From Clostridium sp. (lineage in GTDB: Bacteria; Bacillota; Dethiobacteria; Dethiobacterales; Dethiobacteraceae): a stretch of 64,000 nucleotides of DNA. The stretch is taken from contig JAGXRV010000094.1 of NCBI GenBank assembly GCA_018335695.1, forward strand, positions 49,443 to 113,442. Reading direction: 5' to 3'. The position numbers and the translations under genes are program-made. The notes under the pieces are model-generated. The model was not told the origin of the DNA. It saw only the letters and a program-made list of their open reading frames with translations, and did no database searches. Of the stretch, positions 1 through 8,020 are shown piece by piece; within the stretch, counting starts at the first letter, position 1; each line of letters opens with the position of its first letter.

Positions 1-217
1 AATCCAACACATTCTCCATCTGGTGTGTCAAATTGGCGAGCAGTTGATAACCCATGGTGGCAGACATACCTTTAAGACTATGTGCTGCCCGAAACATTTC
101 CTGCAAAACTTCCCTGTCCGCAGGGTCACTCTCCAATTGCAGGAGTGCAATGTTTAGACCCTGCAAATATTCCCTGGCTTCAGCAAGAAAGAGATCTCTA
201 TATTCGCTGGTGTCCAT
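1..217 (-). CDS. cheA: Chemotaxis histidine kinase CheA, N-terminal Hpt domain (partial)
   Basis: Only the first 72 codons are inside the window; the gene runs off the left edge. The protein starts MDTSEYRDLFLAEAREYL and contains HSLKGMSATMGY, the phosphotransfer (P1/Hpt) motif of CheA, whose His (about residue 48) takes the phosphate from the kinase domain and passes it to CheY. The start is the ATG at 217 behind a GAGGTG site. It follows cheW by 14 bases and is the last visible gene of the fliM-fliN-fliY-cheW-cheA run, so the kinase is made together with the motor switch it controls. The family call is firm; kinase and CheW-binding domains cannot be checked here. Confidence 0.93.
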   Translation of the reverse strand, partial: MDTSEYRDLFLAEAREYLQGLNIALLQLESDPADREVLQEMFRAAHSLKGMSATMGYQLLANLTHQMENVLD

Positions 218-231
218 CTCTTCACCTCAGT

Positions 232-753
232 CTATCTGTTTAAGGGCATTCTCTCCGGTTCCGCCAGCTGCAAATGCTCCAACTCCAGCTGTTCTTCGGT
301 AGAAAGAATCTTTTCCAGACGTAAAATAATAATCAGACGCTCTCCCAGCTTGCCCACACCGGAAATAAATTCAGTTCTCGTGCCGGCAAGCCGACGCGGC
401 GGCAATTCAATGGCAGAGGGATTAAGATGGAGCACCTCGGTAACTGAATCCACAATCAGACCTACCATGCCTTCCTCAATCTCGACAATAATGATGCGCG
501 CTTTATCGCTTTTAGCCGCATCCGCCAGACGGAAGCGCTTGCGCAAATCAACCACAGGGATAACTTCGCCCCGCAAATTAATGACGCCCTCAATAAACTC
601 AAGCGATTGCGGCAATGGCGTAATCGGAGGCAACTTCAATACTTCCCGTACTTTCTGGATATCCACAGCAAATTCCTCACCCTGCAGAAAAAAAGCTACC
701 AATTGCAGCTCATCTTGGGGCTGCTCCTCCGTTTTTTCCATCAGGCTCTTCAT
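232..753 (-). CDS. cheW: Chemotaxis coupling protein CheW
   Basis: A 173-residue CheW-like domain protein that should join chemoreceptors to CheA in the signalling array. Typical features are the start LVAFFLQGEEFAVDIQKV, the segment FIEGVINLRGEVIPVVDLR around residues 50-70 and a late ISGVGKL stretch. Its length is usual for a stand-alone CheW, with a short charged N-terminal tail. The ATG at 753 has AAGGATGGTG upstream; an in-frame ATG four codons later is possible. It lies between fliY and cheA on the same strand with short gaps, so co-transcription is likely. Confidence 0.93.
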   Translation of the reverse strand: MKSLMEKTEEQPQDELQLVAFFLQGEEFAVDIQKVREVLKLPPITPLPQSLEFIEGVINLRGEVIPVVDLRKRFRLADAAKSDKARIIIVEIEEGMVGLIVDSVTEVLHLNPSAIELPPRRLAGTRTEFISGVGKLGERLIIILRLEKILSTEEQLELEHLQLAEPERMPLNR

Positions 754-774
754 GCCGACACCATCCTTTTTATT

Positions 775-2370
775 TCAATTGCGCTGCCATGGCTCAACTA
801 TATCAGTGATTCTAATGCCAAAACGATTGCTATAAACAACAACCTCACCTCTGGCAACCAACTTGCCGTTCGCCAAAATGTCAACGGGAACATCGGCGGT
901 ACTCTCAAGTTCCAGCACCGAACCGGCAGTTACAGCCATTAAATCCTTTAATTTCACGGTTCGACGTCCCAGCAAGCCGGTAACCACCACAGGAATGTCA
1001 CGGATTAAATCTAACTGCACCGTCCCTTCTTGGCAGTACGTTAAAGCAGCTTCCTGCCGCCGGCGCGGCACAGCTGCTGCGAGAAGCGGTTCACAATCAA
1101 GCGGAGCCGATATCGGTTCCTGAGGCAGTTCCAGAAGAGACTCAAACGCAGACTGGGGCAACTGCGGCTCATGTCCTCCCATGGCCTCCAGCAGAACTTT
1201 TACCATCTCCCGGGCGAAAACAAAAGGAATCAACTGGACAATTTCACTATCAATCAGGCCGTTAACTTGCAGGCGAAACGAAAGCTTTACAAGCAACTCA
1301 TCTGATTTTTTTCCCGCGCCGTTATCCACACCCAGCGCACGGCATTCAGTTTGCGGCGGCGAAATCTCAATATGCCGATAGAAAATTTCGGCTAATGAAG
1401 TACAAGCGGCACCAGCCATCTGATTCATCGCTTCACTCACAGCGCTGATTCTGATATCATCCAGATCCGCCGGGCTATCTGCTTCCTCCCCCATCATCAG
1501 CGCTGCAATCACAGTCGCATCCCGTCTGCTGATAATCAACAGATTATCACCCGCCAGCCCCTGCAGATACTCCACGGTTACTACCACACAAGGTTCGGGA
1601 AACTGTTCTCTGATTTGTCGCAGCGTACTGACAGAAACCCGGGGGGTAGTAATATTGACCTGCTTAGCCAATAGTTGCGAAAGCGCAGTGGCGGCAGAGC
1701 CCATGAAAATATTCCCAATCTCAGCCAACGTGTCAGCTTCATCGGCGGTAAGTACCGGTTCTTCCGGCAAACTTTCCTCGTTGATCACACATAAAAGTTC
1801 ATCCACCAGTTGCTTGGCAAAATCAAGCGTCAGGATTTGCAGCATCTGACTCGCAATATAGTCTCCAACCTTCAAATCAAAAGCGATCTGAATGACCTCG
1901 GTATTTTCGGCAAATTCTCCGATTGGGGTATCCTCGCCAAGATTTACATATTCCATTTCAGGCGGTGTAATATCGACCACACGGCAAAACATCTCCGACA
2001 TTGCCGTTGCGGAAGAGCCCATCATTTGATTCATCGCTTCGCTTACGGCGCTAAGATACAAATCATCCAGCTCGTCCGGCAACGGCAAATCCGGATCTCC
2101 CATCATCATGTTGGCAACCATCCCCGCATCACGATCAGAAAGAATAAACAGATTACTGCCTTCCAGTCCCTTATGGTAATGGACACGGACCAAAATGCAC
2201 GGCAACGGATACGATGCCCTAATTTGTTCAAGCGTGGTATATGATAAGCGGGGAGTTGTTATTTCTACTTTATAGCCCAAAAGATGAGACAGCGCTGTGG
2301 CGGCAGAGCCCATTGAGATATTGCCGCTTTCCGCCAGCGCGTCCAACTGCATGGCTGTGAGTCTATTCAC
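775..2370 (-). CDS. fliY: FliY-type motor switch phosphatase with two CheC units and a C-terminal FliN domain
   Basis: FliY sits in the C-ring and dephosphorylates CheY-P. This one is about 531 residues, against roughly 380 for the Bacillus protein, because the CheC-like part is present twice. Repeat 1 (about 5-190) has DALAESGN at residue 10 and SAVSEAMN near 107; repeat 2 (about 205-400) has DTLAEIGN near 213 and SAVSEAMN near 309. All four match the D/S-x3-E-x2-N pattern of CheC phosphatase centres. A proline-rich linker then leads to a SpoA/FliN domain (about 455-531, with PVDILANGKLVARGEVVV). The N-terminal EIDALL peptide of ordinary FliY is absent. I prefer the GTG at 2370, seven bases after GGAAAGGCGG, over the ATG at 2394, which has no ribosome site. 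A sigma-28-like promoter lies upstream. Confidence 0.9.
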   Translation of the reverse strand: MNRLTAMQLDALAESGNISMGSAATALSHLLGYKVEITTPRLSYTTLEQIRASYPLPCILVRVHYHKGLEGSNLFILSDRDAGMVANMMMGDPDLPLPDELDDLYLSAVSEAMNQMMGSSATAMSEMFCRVVDITPPEMEYVNLGEDTPIGEFAENTEVIQIAFDLKVGDYIASQMLQILTLDFAKQLVDELLCVINEESLPEEPVLTADEADTLAEIGNIFMGSAATALSQLLAKQVNITTPRVSVSTLRQIREQFPEPCVVVTVEYLQGLAGDNLLIISRRDATVIAALMMGEEADSPADLDDIRISAVSEAMNQMAGAACTSLAEIFYRHIEISPPQTECRALGVDNGAGKKSDELLVKLSFRLQVNGLIDSEIVQLIPFVFAREMVKVLLEAMGGHEPQLPQSAFESLLELPQEPISAPLDCEPLLAAAVPRRRQEAALTYCQEGTVQLDLIRDIPVVVTGLLGRRTVKLKDLMAVTAGSVLELESTADVPVDILANGKLVARGEVVVYSNRFGIRITDIVEPWQRN

Positions 2371-2422
2371 GGCAAACCGCCTTTCCTGCAGCATAGGACA
2401 CTATCTTGTAGCAAAGGAAATT

Positions 2423-2448
2423 ATATCGTTCAGGGAAGCTACGATTTA
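2423..2448 (-). promoter_or_regulatory. Candidate sigma-28 (FliA) promoter for fliY-cheW-cheA
   Basis: Read on the minus strand, TAAA is followed after 14 bases by AACGATAT, six of eight matches to the sigma-28 -10 element GCCGATAT. It lies in the 214-base gap between fliN and fliY, about 50 bases before the fliY start. An overlapping TATAAT could instead serve the housekeeping sigma factor, though no good -35 goes with it. Confidence 0.42.
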
Positions 2449-2584
2449 ATCACTTCGACGGTAATTTACAAATTCCTGCCTTAGTTGGTAATAATAGAGC
2501 TAAGCAGTTACACAAAAAACAGAAAGACAGGCCGATTGCACCTGTATTTCAGGAATTATGTCTAATTATAATAAATATGGGCGA

Positions 2585-2992
2585 CTAAACCATTTTTCTG
2601 ACTCTTTCCAGAGGACTGATAATCTGTGTGATGCGCACACCAAAATGCTCCTCAACCACCACCACTTCACCGCGCGCGATTAGCTTCCCGTTAAGCAAAA
2701 TGTCCACCGGTTCAGCCACATTCCGTTCAAATTCTACGATGGCACCCGGCATAAGGCTCAGCACTTCCTTAACCGAGCGAGCGCCTTGACCTAAAATTAC
2801 TTTGATCTGCAGCGGAATATCCAGAATCCTCTCCAAGTTGGGATGACTGCCGGACGGTACTATTTTTTCACTTTCAGACTGCAGCGGCTGGATTAACTTG
2901 GTCTTGCCAAGCTGATTCTCCTCTTCAACCGACGAAGGTATCTGAGCAAAAAGCGCATCGATTTCTGCTTGGGAAAGCAATGAACCGCTCAT
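2585..2992 (-). CDS. fliN: Flagellar motor switch protein FliN (first stand-alone copy)
   Basis: A 135-residue protein with a C-terminal SpoA/FliN domain (about 55-135), including LMPGAIVEFERNVAEPVDI and LLNGKLIARGEVVVVEEHFG, which forms the base of the C-ring and docks the export ATPase complex. Its N-terminus, LLSQAEIDALFAQ, resembles the CheY-P binding peptide usually found on FliM and FliY, so this short protein may also bind CheY-P. The ATG overlaps the fliM stop (ATGA), which suggests translational coupling, and GGGGGAGAGG lies upstream. It is one of three SpoA-domain proteins here, with FliY and the protein at 17304-17765. Confidence 0.92.
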   Translation of the reverse strand: MSGSLLSQAEIDALFAQIPSSVEEENQLGKTKLIQPLQSESEKIVPSGSHPNLERILDIPLQIKVILGQGARSVKEVLSLMPGAIVEFERNVAEPVDILLNGKLIARGEVVVVEEHFGVRITQIISPLERVRKMV

Positions 2993-3972
2993 TTAGCCTC
3001 TCCCCCTTTCGCTTCAAGAAAGCGTACCGCCCGCCGCCCCATGGAGATACCCGCCTGAATCTGAAACATTGGCTTATTCTCCACCAAGAGCGACATGGGG
3101 GTATCCACCTGTTGATCTAAAAGAATAACATCACCTACTTCAAACTGAAGAAAGTCTTCCATCTTGACGGTCGTTTCACCAAGCACTGCCGCTAACGAAA
3201 CTTCCACCGTCTCCAGCCCCGCTTGCACTAGGCGGCTGTCAATGCTGCCTACCCGCTGCGAAGCAGAGAACCAATGCTGCGCAGTAAGTTTGGCTATCAC
3301 CGGCTCCAGCGTGATAAACGGGAAGCAAACATTGATTAACCCTACTGATTTGCGAATTTTAGTGCTCAACGTCATTAAAGCCACTATTTCGTTAGAGGCA
3401 ATCATCTGATTGAATTGCGGATTTGTATCCATGGTTTCAATCCGCGGCAGCAAAGTTACAATATCTTCCCAGGCATAGCGTAAATTTTCCAGGATTTTTG
3501 TCATAATGCGACGCATCACAGTCAATTCAATCTCTGTGAGTTCACGGATTTTCTTTGGCGTTTCTCCTTCTCCGCCAAAAAGCAGGTCGATAATAGGAAA
3601 AACAAATTGCGGGTTAGTCTCCAGCATGGCACTGCCCATATCTTCCGCTGCATTAAAAATGCTCATTAGCGTTGGCGTAGGCAATGAAAAAATAAACTCC
3701 TCAAATGTCACCTGCGAAACAGATTCCAATTTGACCTGCACAGGTGTGCGCAGGTAAGCAGTCAGGAAATTGGCAAGCACACGCGCAAAGTTTTCATGGA
3801 CGATTTGCAGTGTACGCATCTGTTCTTTTGAAAATTTATTCGGTCTGCGAAAATCGTATAACTTGACAGCACCGGCTGCAAAATTCCCGCCTTCCGCTTC
3901 CTCGGCAATCTGTCCTTTTGAGAGCGCCTGAATCAAAGAGTCGATTTCCGACTGAGACAATACCTCTTTCAT
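2989..3972 (-). CDS. fliM: Flagellar motor switch protein FliM
   Basis: A 327-residue FliM, the C-ring subunit that receives CheY-P and changes rotation sense. The N-terminal VLSQSEIDSLIQAL is the CheY-P binding peptide. The middle CheC-like domain carries LFGGEGETPKKIRELTEIE, the GGxG region that touches FliG. The C-terminus is a SpoA domain that pairs with FliN. The ATG at 3972 follows GGTGAGG. It is the first gene of the minus-strand switch run and is divergent from fapA across a 227-base gap. No convincing promoter could be assigned there. Confidence 0.95.
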   Translation of the reverse strand: MKEVLSQSEIDSLIQALSKGQIAEEAEGGNFAAGAVKLYDFRRPNKFSKEQMRTLQIVHENFARVLANFLTAYLRTPVQVKLESVSQVTFEEFIFSLPTPTLMSIFNAAEDMGSAMLETNPQFVFPIIDLLFGGEGETPKKIRELTEIELTVMRRIMTKILENLRYAWEDIVTLLPRIETMDTNPQFNQMIASNEIVALMTLSTKIRKSVGLINVCFPFITLEPVIAKLTAQHWFSASQRVGSIDSRLVQAGLETVEVSLAAVLGETTVKMEDFLQFEVGDVILLDQQVDTPMSLLVENKPMFQIQAGISMGRRAVRFLEAKGGEAK

Positions 3973-4199
3973 TACCTCACCACCTTTGGTACTGTATATT
4001 TCGCCGGCATAGGCCGATTTCCTGTTTAGTCGCCAGATTTTTCAGCTTTTTGGACAAACCGGAAAATAAAGCAGGATTATGAAATTTTCAGACGAATTAT
4101 AACCTATTACGGCGCTTTTAGGCGATTTCTTGCAGCACAGGAATATATCTCGTCTGCCCATAAACGAAATACCGCAAAGAAAGAAAGAGAGGTCTGTCT

Positions 4200-5681
4200 A
4201 TGGCTCAGGATAACGAGTGGACGCTTACCGTCAGCCAAAATGCTATGTTAGCAGCGCTTTCTGTAAATCAAGAAGCCGACGTTGAAGCCGGGCAGATTCT
4301 TGCTGCCCTGAGTAAAGCCGGTATTTGTTATGGTATCAGGGAGACGGCGATTGAGCAAGCTCTGGCACAACGCAATAAACCGCTTACTGTGGCAAAAGGA
4401 ACTCCCTTAATCCCGGGCACAGCCGACAGCCTGACATTTCATCTGCCGGAGAGCCTCCTCTCAGAAGAAATCGCTTTTACCATCCGCAAAGATATGCACC
4501 GCTCTGCTGAAATTCCTTTTGTAAAGGCGGGAGAAAAACTTGTCACGAGAATACCAGGCAATCCCGGTGTTGCCGGAAAAGACATTTTCGGCAAACCACT
4601 GAAACCGCCTGTCTTCCCCCAGATTCAGCTGCGCGCAATGAGCGGCACAGCCTTAAGCGAGGACGGCCAAACGATACTGGCCACAATCAGCGGGCGACCT
4701 CATCTGCGCCGAGAAGGGAATATCTTTCGCTTGCAAGTAATGCCGACATTTATCCACAAAGGCGATCTTACCATAGAGGCAGGACATCTCTCTTTCCAGG
4801 GAGACATCACCATTACAGGCTGTGTCTTAGAGAACGTCTCTGTTTTGGCGAGCGGCAGCGTAGACGTTCTTGGCAATGTGATCGAAGCGCGCATCAAAGC
4901 CGGTCAAACAATACAAATTAGAGGCAACGCTATCGCCTGCCACCTTTCTGCCGGCGCTGCCCTGCCTGTCTCGGCTGAGATTAGTCCCATAATAGCTGAA
5001 ATAATCCTGGAACTAGCCTCCTTTTTTGACGTTCTAGAACAATTAGATAAGCGCGGACAACTGTCCGTCTTGCCGTTTCCGACTATTGCCGCGCAGCTGC
5101 TGTCAATAAAGTTTCCGCGCTATGCTGAACTGCTCCGGCAACTAAACGAACTATTACGAGAACAAACAAACACAGCGGAAAAAAATGCGACTGTAGCAGA
5201 AGCGCTCATGCTGGCGGAAAGCCTTCAGCCTCAGTCTTGGGCAGACCGCGAGCAACTGCAAGACGCTGTTTCCCGTGCCTTAGAATTGCGCAATAAGCTT
5301 GACAAGGCTGCTCTGCAGCTTGGCGATATTTATTTGTCATATGCGCTAAACAGCACCATTTCTGCCACCGGCAAGATTATGATTCGCGGACAAGGCTGCA
5401 TCCATTCCACTTTAGAAGCAGGCCAAGAAGCGCATATCCAGGGAAAGCTGCGCGGCGGTACGGTACGCGCTAAAACGATATATGTCAAGGAAGCCGGCTC
5501 GGAGGCCGGTGCGGTCACGACTCTCCAGGCGAGCGGCAAAGGCTGGATTGATGTGGACAAGGCTTACGAAAATACAGTCTTTATCGTTGGCAAAGGAGTC
5601 CTGAAAATCAGCGAGACTGTAGGCAAAAGCCGTTTTGTCATCGATAAAGAAGGGTATGCAGCCTTACTTAACCGTCACTGA
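4200..5681 (+). CDS. fapA: FapA family protein (DUF342)
   Basis: A 493-residue member of the FapA (flagellar assembly protein A, DUF342) family. Typical features are the mid-region VKAGEKLVTRIPGNPGVAGKDIFGKPL (given here in pieces: GVAGKDIFG near residue 123), an internal stretch of short repeated beta turns (for example GDITITGCVLENVSV, then GNVIEARIKAGQ), and a glycine-rich C-terminal beta domain (IRGQGCIHSTLEAGQEAHI). The family often sits near motility genes, but its biochemical role is poorly defined. The ATG at 4200 follows AGAGAGG. It is the only plus-strand gene between the two flagellar blocks, and its 3' end overlaps the TPR gene by 14 bases. Confidence 0.85.
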   Translation: MAQDNEWTLTVSQNAMLAALSVNQEADVEAGQILAALSKAGICYGIRETAIEQALAQRNKPLTVAKGTPLIPGTADSLTFHLPESLLSEEIAFTIRKDMHRSAEIPFVKAGEKLVTRIPGNPGVAGKDIFGKPLKPPVFPQIQLRAMSGTALSEDGQTILATISGRPHLRREGNIFRLQVMPTFIHKGDLTIEAGHLSFQGDITITGCVLENVSVLASGSVDVLGNVIEARIKAGQTIQIRGNAIACHLSAGAALPVSAEISPIIAEIILELASFFDVLEQLDKRGQLSVLPFPTIAAQLLSIKFPRYAELLRQLNELLREQTNTAEKNATVAEALMLAESLQPQSWADREQLQDAVSRALELRNKLDKAALQLGDIYLSYALNSTISATGKIMIRGQGCIHSTLEAGQEAHIQGKLRGGTVRAKTIYVKEAGSEAGAVTTLQASGKGWIDVDKAYENTVFIVGKGVLKISETVGKSRFVIDKEGYAALLNRH

Positions 5682-6186
5682 TTCGTCTTTCCGCAATGCG
5701 CATGCTTGCTTTGTAATCGGCATTATGGGGGTCCAAGCGAAAAGCTTTGTTATACCAGTGCCAGGAGAGCCCCCACTCTCCAAGCCCAAAATAGGCGAAC
5801 CCCAGCGCGGCGGAGCACTTTGCGTCTGTGGGGTCTAAGCGCAAAGCCTGTTCAAGATATGGCAACGCCCGTTTGGCCTGTCCTTCCCGGCAACAAACAA
5901 TTCCTAAATTTAAAAAGAGCGGCGCATGATGGTGACAATTTCGGACAGCCTGTTCATAAGCCCAAAGTGCCGCTTGATTTTCTTTGCGTTTAGCCCAACA
6001 GTTCCCTAAATTATAAAAGGCGAGCCAATAATCAGGCTCACAAACTGCGGCTGAGAGCAGATAATAAATCGCTTCATGGTCTGCGCCGCGCAGTATGGCC
6101 AATACGCCTTGCCTGTTATATTCTGCCGCCGAATCTTTGAGACTTCCTCTTTGCTGTTTTTGATTTTGTTGAAGAGAAAAACGCAT
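5668..6186 (-). CDS. TPR-repeat protein
   Basis: About 172 residues with four tetratricopeptide-like units from about residue 25 to the end (for example LAFYNLGNCWAKRKENQAAL, LFLNLGIVCCREGQAKRALP, and a last repeat ending FRLDPHNAD). No signal peptide or enzyme domain is seen, so it is probably a protein-binding scaffold. The preferred start is the ATG at 6186 after GGAGGGATATTT; a longer frame to 6231 has no better ribosome site. It follows flgG in the operon direction, and its ribosome site and start codon lie inside one arm of a strong inverted repeat, so translation may be gated. The specific function is unknown. Confidence 0.75.
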   Translation of the reverse strand: MRFSLQQNQKQQRGSLKDSAAEYNRQGVLAILRGADHEAIYYLLSAAVCEPDYWLAFYNLGNCWAKRKENQAALWAYEQAVRNCHHHAPLFLNLGIVCCREGQAKRALPYLEQALRLDPTDAKCSAALGFAYFGLGEWGLSWHWYNKAFRLDPHNADYKASMRIAERRISDG

Positions 6187-6250
6187 AAATATCCCTCCGG
6201 CAAATTTTTCCTTACAGGAAAGTATAATCACCGGAGGGATTATTTATGCG
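6182..6250 (-). promoter_or_regulatory. Inverted repeat enclosing the TPR gene's ribosome site and start codon
   Basis: The arms at 6182-6200 (CGCATAAATATCCCTCCGG) and 6231-6250 (CCGGAGGGATTATTTATGCG) pair over 19 bases with a single bulged base and a 30-base loop. In a transcript coming from flgG, the downstream arm holds GGAGGG and the ATG of the TPR gene, so folding would hide both. A short hairpin (TTTCC-TGTAA-GGAAA) sits in the loop. Confidence 0.75.
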
Positions 6251-6261
6251 AAAAAATCTTT

Positions 6262-7038
6262 CTAGCGCCGGATTTGATTTGCGATACTCCACATTTCATC
6301 TGATGTCCGCAACGCTCTGGAATTTAACTCAAAAGCCCGCTGACTCGCCAAAAGATTCACTAATTCTTCACTCAGATCTACATTAGAACTTTCTAAGTAG
6401 CCCTGCATAAGCTTTGTCGCATTCCCCGGCGCTCTGTTTTCCGCCTCGCCGGAGGCTTCCGTAGCAAGCAGCAGATTTCCCCCAAGATGTTCAAGTCCCT
6501 GAGGATTGTTAAAAAAGGCTAACGTCACCGTCCCCAACGCCACCTGATCTCCATCAGCTTCAACCGCGAATACCTGCCCCTGTGGCGAGATATTTATTTC
6601 CTGTTGCCCCACAGGCAAACCGGGAAAGATCACCCGTTTGCCCTCTGCAGTCACCAAGTTTCCCGCCGCGTCCAAAGAAAAAGAGCCGTCACGGGTATAA
6701 GCTATTCTGCCGTCCGGCAGTTGCACCCGGAAAAATCCTTCGCCCACCACGGCCACGTCCAACGCCCTGCCGGTCTGCAGATAGGTACCTGCCCGCAGAT
6801 CGGCACGAACTGCGCCAACAGCGCTGCCTACACCCGCGGTACTCGGCCGCTCCCCCGCTGCGACAGGCGCCACCGCATTGCCCCGACGCTCCAAAGACTG
6901 GTAGAGAAGATCATGAAAAACTGTTGTTTTCTTCTTGAAGCCGGTGGTGTTCACATTGGCAATGTTATTGGCAGTCACATCAATTTTTTCCTGTTGCGCC
7001 CTCATACCTGAAGCCGCATTCCAAAGGCTGCGTAACAC
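6262..7038 (-). CDS. flgG: Flagellar distal rod protein FlgG
   Basis: A 258-residue rod/hook family protein. The N-terminus RSLWNAASGMRAQQEKIDV with NNIANVNTTGFKK is the conserved rod signature. The middle has GEGFFRVQLPDGRIAYTRDG, and the C-terminus GYLESSNVDLSEELVNLLAS forms the second coiled-coil strand. It builds the drive shaft through the envelope together with the paralogue at 7052-7810. The GTG at 7038 follows AAGGGGG. In Firmicutes the two rod paralogues are hard to tell apart; FlgG is chosen for this one because of the C-terminal VDLSEE pattern. Confidence 0.85.
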   Translation of the reverse strand: MLRSLWNAASGMRAQQEKIDVTANNIANVNTTGFKKKTTVFHDLLYQSLERRGNAVAPVAAGERPSTAGVGSAVGAVRADLRAGTYLQTGRALDVAVVGEGFFRVQLPDGRIAYTRDGSFSLDAAGNLVTAEGKRVIFPGLPVGQQEINISPQGQVFAVEADGDQVALGTVTLAFFNNPQGLEHLGGNLLLATEASGEAENRAPGNATKLMQGYLESSNVDLSEELVNLLASQRAFELNSRALRTSDEMWSIANQIRR

Positions 7039-7051
7039 CAGCTATTCCCCC

Positions 7052-7810
7052 TTAACGAAGTGAACCGATTTCATTAACAGCTTTGCCAAGTAACTCATCA
7101 TGGGCTTGCAGTGCGCGTTGGTTTGTTTCATAAGCGCGCTGCGTGGCGATCATTTTTACCATTTCCTGAATAACCTGGATATTGGCAGACTCAAGAAATC
7201 CCTGTTGTACTTGAGCTGCAGACGGCAGTATAGCCTGTCCGCCGGCGTCAAACAATGTTTCTCCCTGTTTGCTTAGCAATTCCTGTTCGGCAAACCCCAC
7301 CAGCCGCAACTGACCAACCGGTGCTCCGTCCACAAAAAGTCTGCCGTCATTATCCGCCGTCAGTTCCCCCGCCGGAATTTGCAGATATCCTTCCGTTCCC
7401 ATCACCCGGTGTCCTGTGTCAGTCTGTAAAAACCCGTCGGCATCCACCGTGAAGGCGCCGTTACGTGTAAAGCGCAAACCTTGAGCCGTCTCTACCGTGA
7501 AAAAGCCGGAGCCCGCCAAGCCAAAATCGAGTTTTCTGCCTGTTTCCCGCAGTGCCCCTTGTTCATGGACGGTGTGAGTACCGGCAACCAGCGAACCTGT
7601 ACCCAAAGTTCCGATAATCGGCTGCACCGGCAAGGGATTGCTATCTCCCACTCGCAGCACCGGCAATTCTGCTTGGGCACGCTGCAGAGCCAGATCACGC
7701 TTAAATCCCGTCGTCTCACTGTTTGCCAAATTATTGGTGATTGTTTCCTGACGGGCAGATTCAACCATCATTCCGCTTGCCGCTGTGTAAAGACCCCTAA
7801 TCAAAATCAT
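7052..7810 (-). CDS. flgF: Flagellar rod protein FlgF/FlgG paralogue
   Basis: About 252 residues, from the ATG at 7810 (MILIRGLYTAASGM). It has the rod signature TNNLANSETTGFKRD, the mid-segment AGSGFFTVETAQGLRFTRNG and the end QGFLESANIQVIQEMVKMIA. The frame stays open upstream to 7960, but the extra 50 codons do not look like a rod protein and overlap the small membrane gene at 7836-8015, so they are rejected. The weak ribosome site is AAAGGCGGG. It lies directly upstream of flgG in the operon. Confidence 0.85.
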   Translation of the reverse strand: MILIRGLYTAASGMMVESARQETITNNLANSETTGFKRDLALQRAQAELPVLRVGDSNPLPVQPIIGTLGTGSLVAGTHTVHEQGALRETGRKLDFGLAGSGFFTVETAQGLRFTRNGAFTVDADGFLQTDTGHRVMGTEGYLQIPAGELTADNDGRLFVDGAPVGQLRLVGFAEQELLSKQGETLFDAGGQAILPSAAQVQQGFLESANIQVIQEMVKMIATQRAYETNQRALQAHDELLGKAVNEIGSLR

Positions 7811-7835
7811 CCCGCCTTTCTTTGCGCAAAATTTG

Positions 7836-8015
7836 CTACTCTGTGACCGGCTCCTCCTCTGCGAAAGGAACAACTTCATGCGGATAGACCATGCCCTGTT
7901 CCCGTGCCATCCTTTCCAGTTCGGCAAGAGGAATAGGTCTTGCGCCCTGCAGCAAAACAAGCAAAGCAGCCAGCAAGAGACCTAAGCCAAAACCCAACAA
8001 GAAATGCCAATTCAA
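7836..8015 (-). CDS. Small single-span membrane protein, 59 residues
   Basis: A short gene easily missed because it has a TTG start. The predicted peptide is NWHFLLGFGLGLLLAALLVL (one membrane helix), then a soluble tail with PLAELERMAREQGMVYP and an acidic end (FAEEEPVTE). The stop is at 7836. It begins five bases after the preceding stop, with AGGAG close by (tight spacing, so the exact start is uncertain). The ExxAREQGMVYP stretch recalls the tail of small YceG-like membrane proteins found near fliA in spore-formers, but that match is from memory. Its place between the DUF6115 gene and flgF supports a flagellar-operon role. Confidence 0.6.
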   Translation of the reverse strand: MNWHFLLGFGLGLLLAALLVLLQGARPIPLAELERMAREQGMVYPHEVVPFAEEEPVTE

Positions 8016-8020
8016 TTCTC

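Noticed and set aside
3973..4060. Sigma-28-like promoter for fliM (TAAA-N16-GCCGGCGA)
   Set aside because: Only about half of the -10 matches; not better than chance.
7811..7960. N-terminal extension of the FlgF-like protein
   Set aside because: The extra 50 residues are not rod-like and overlap the better small membrane gene in another frame.
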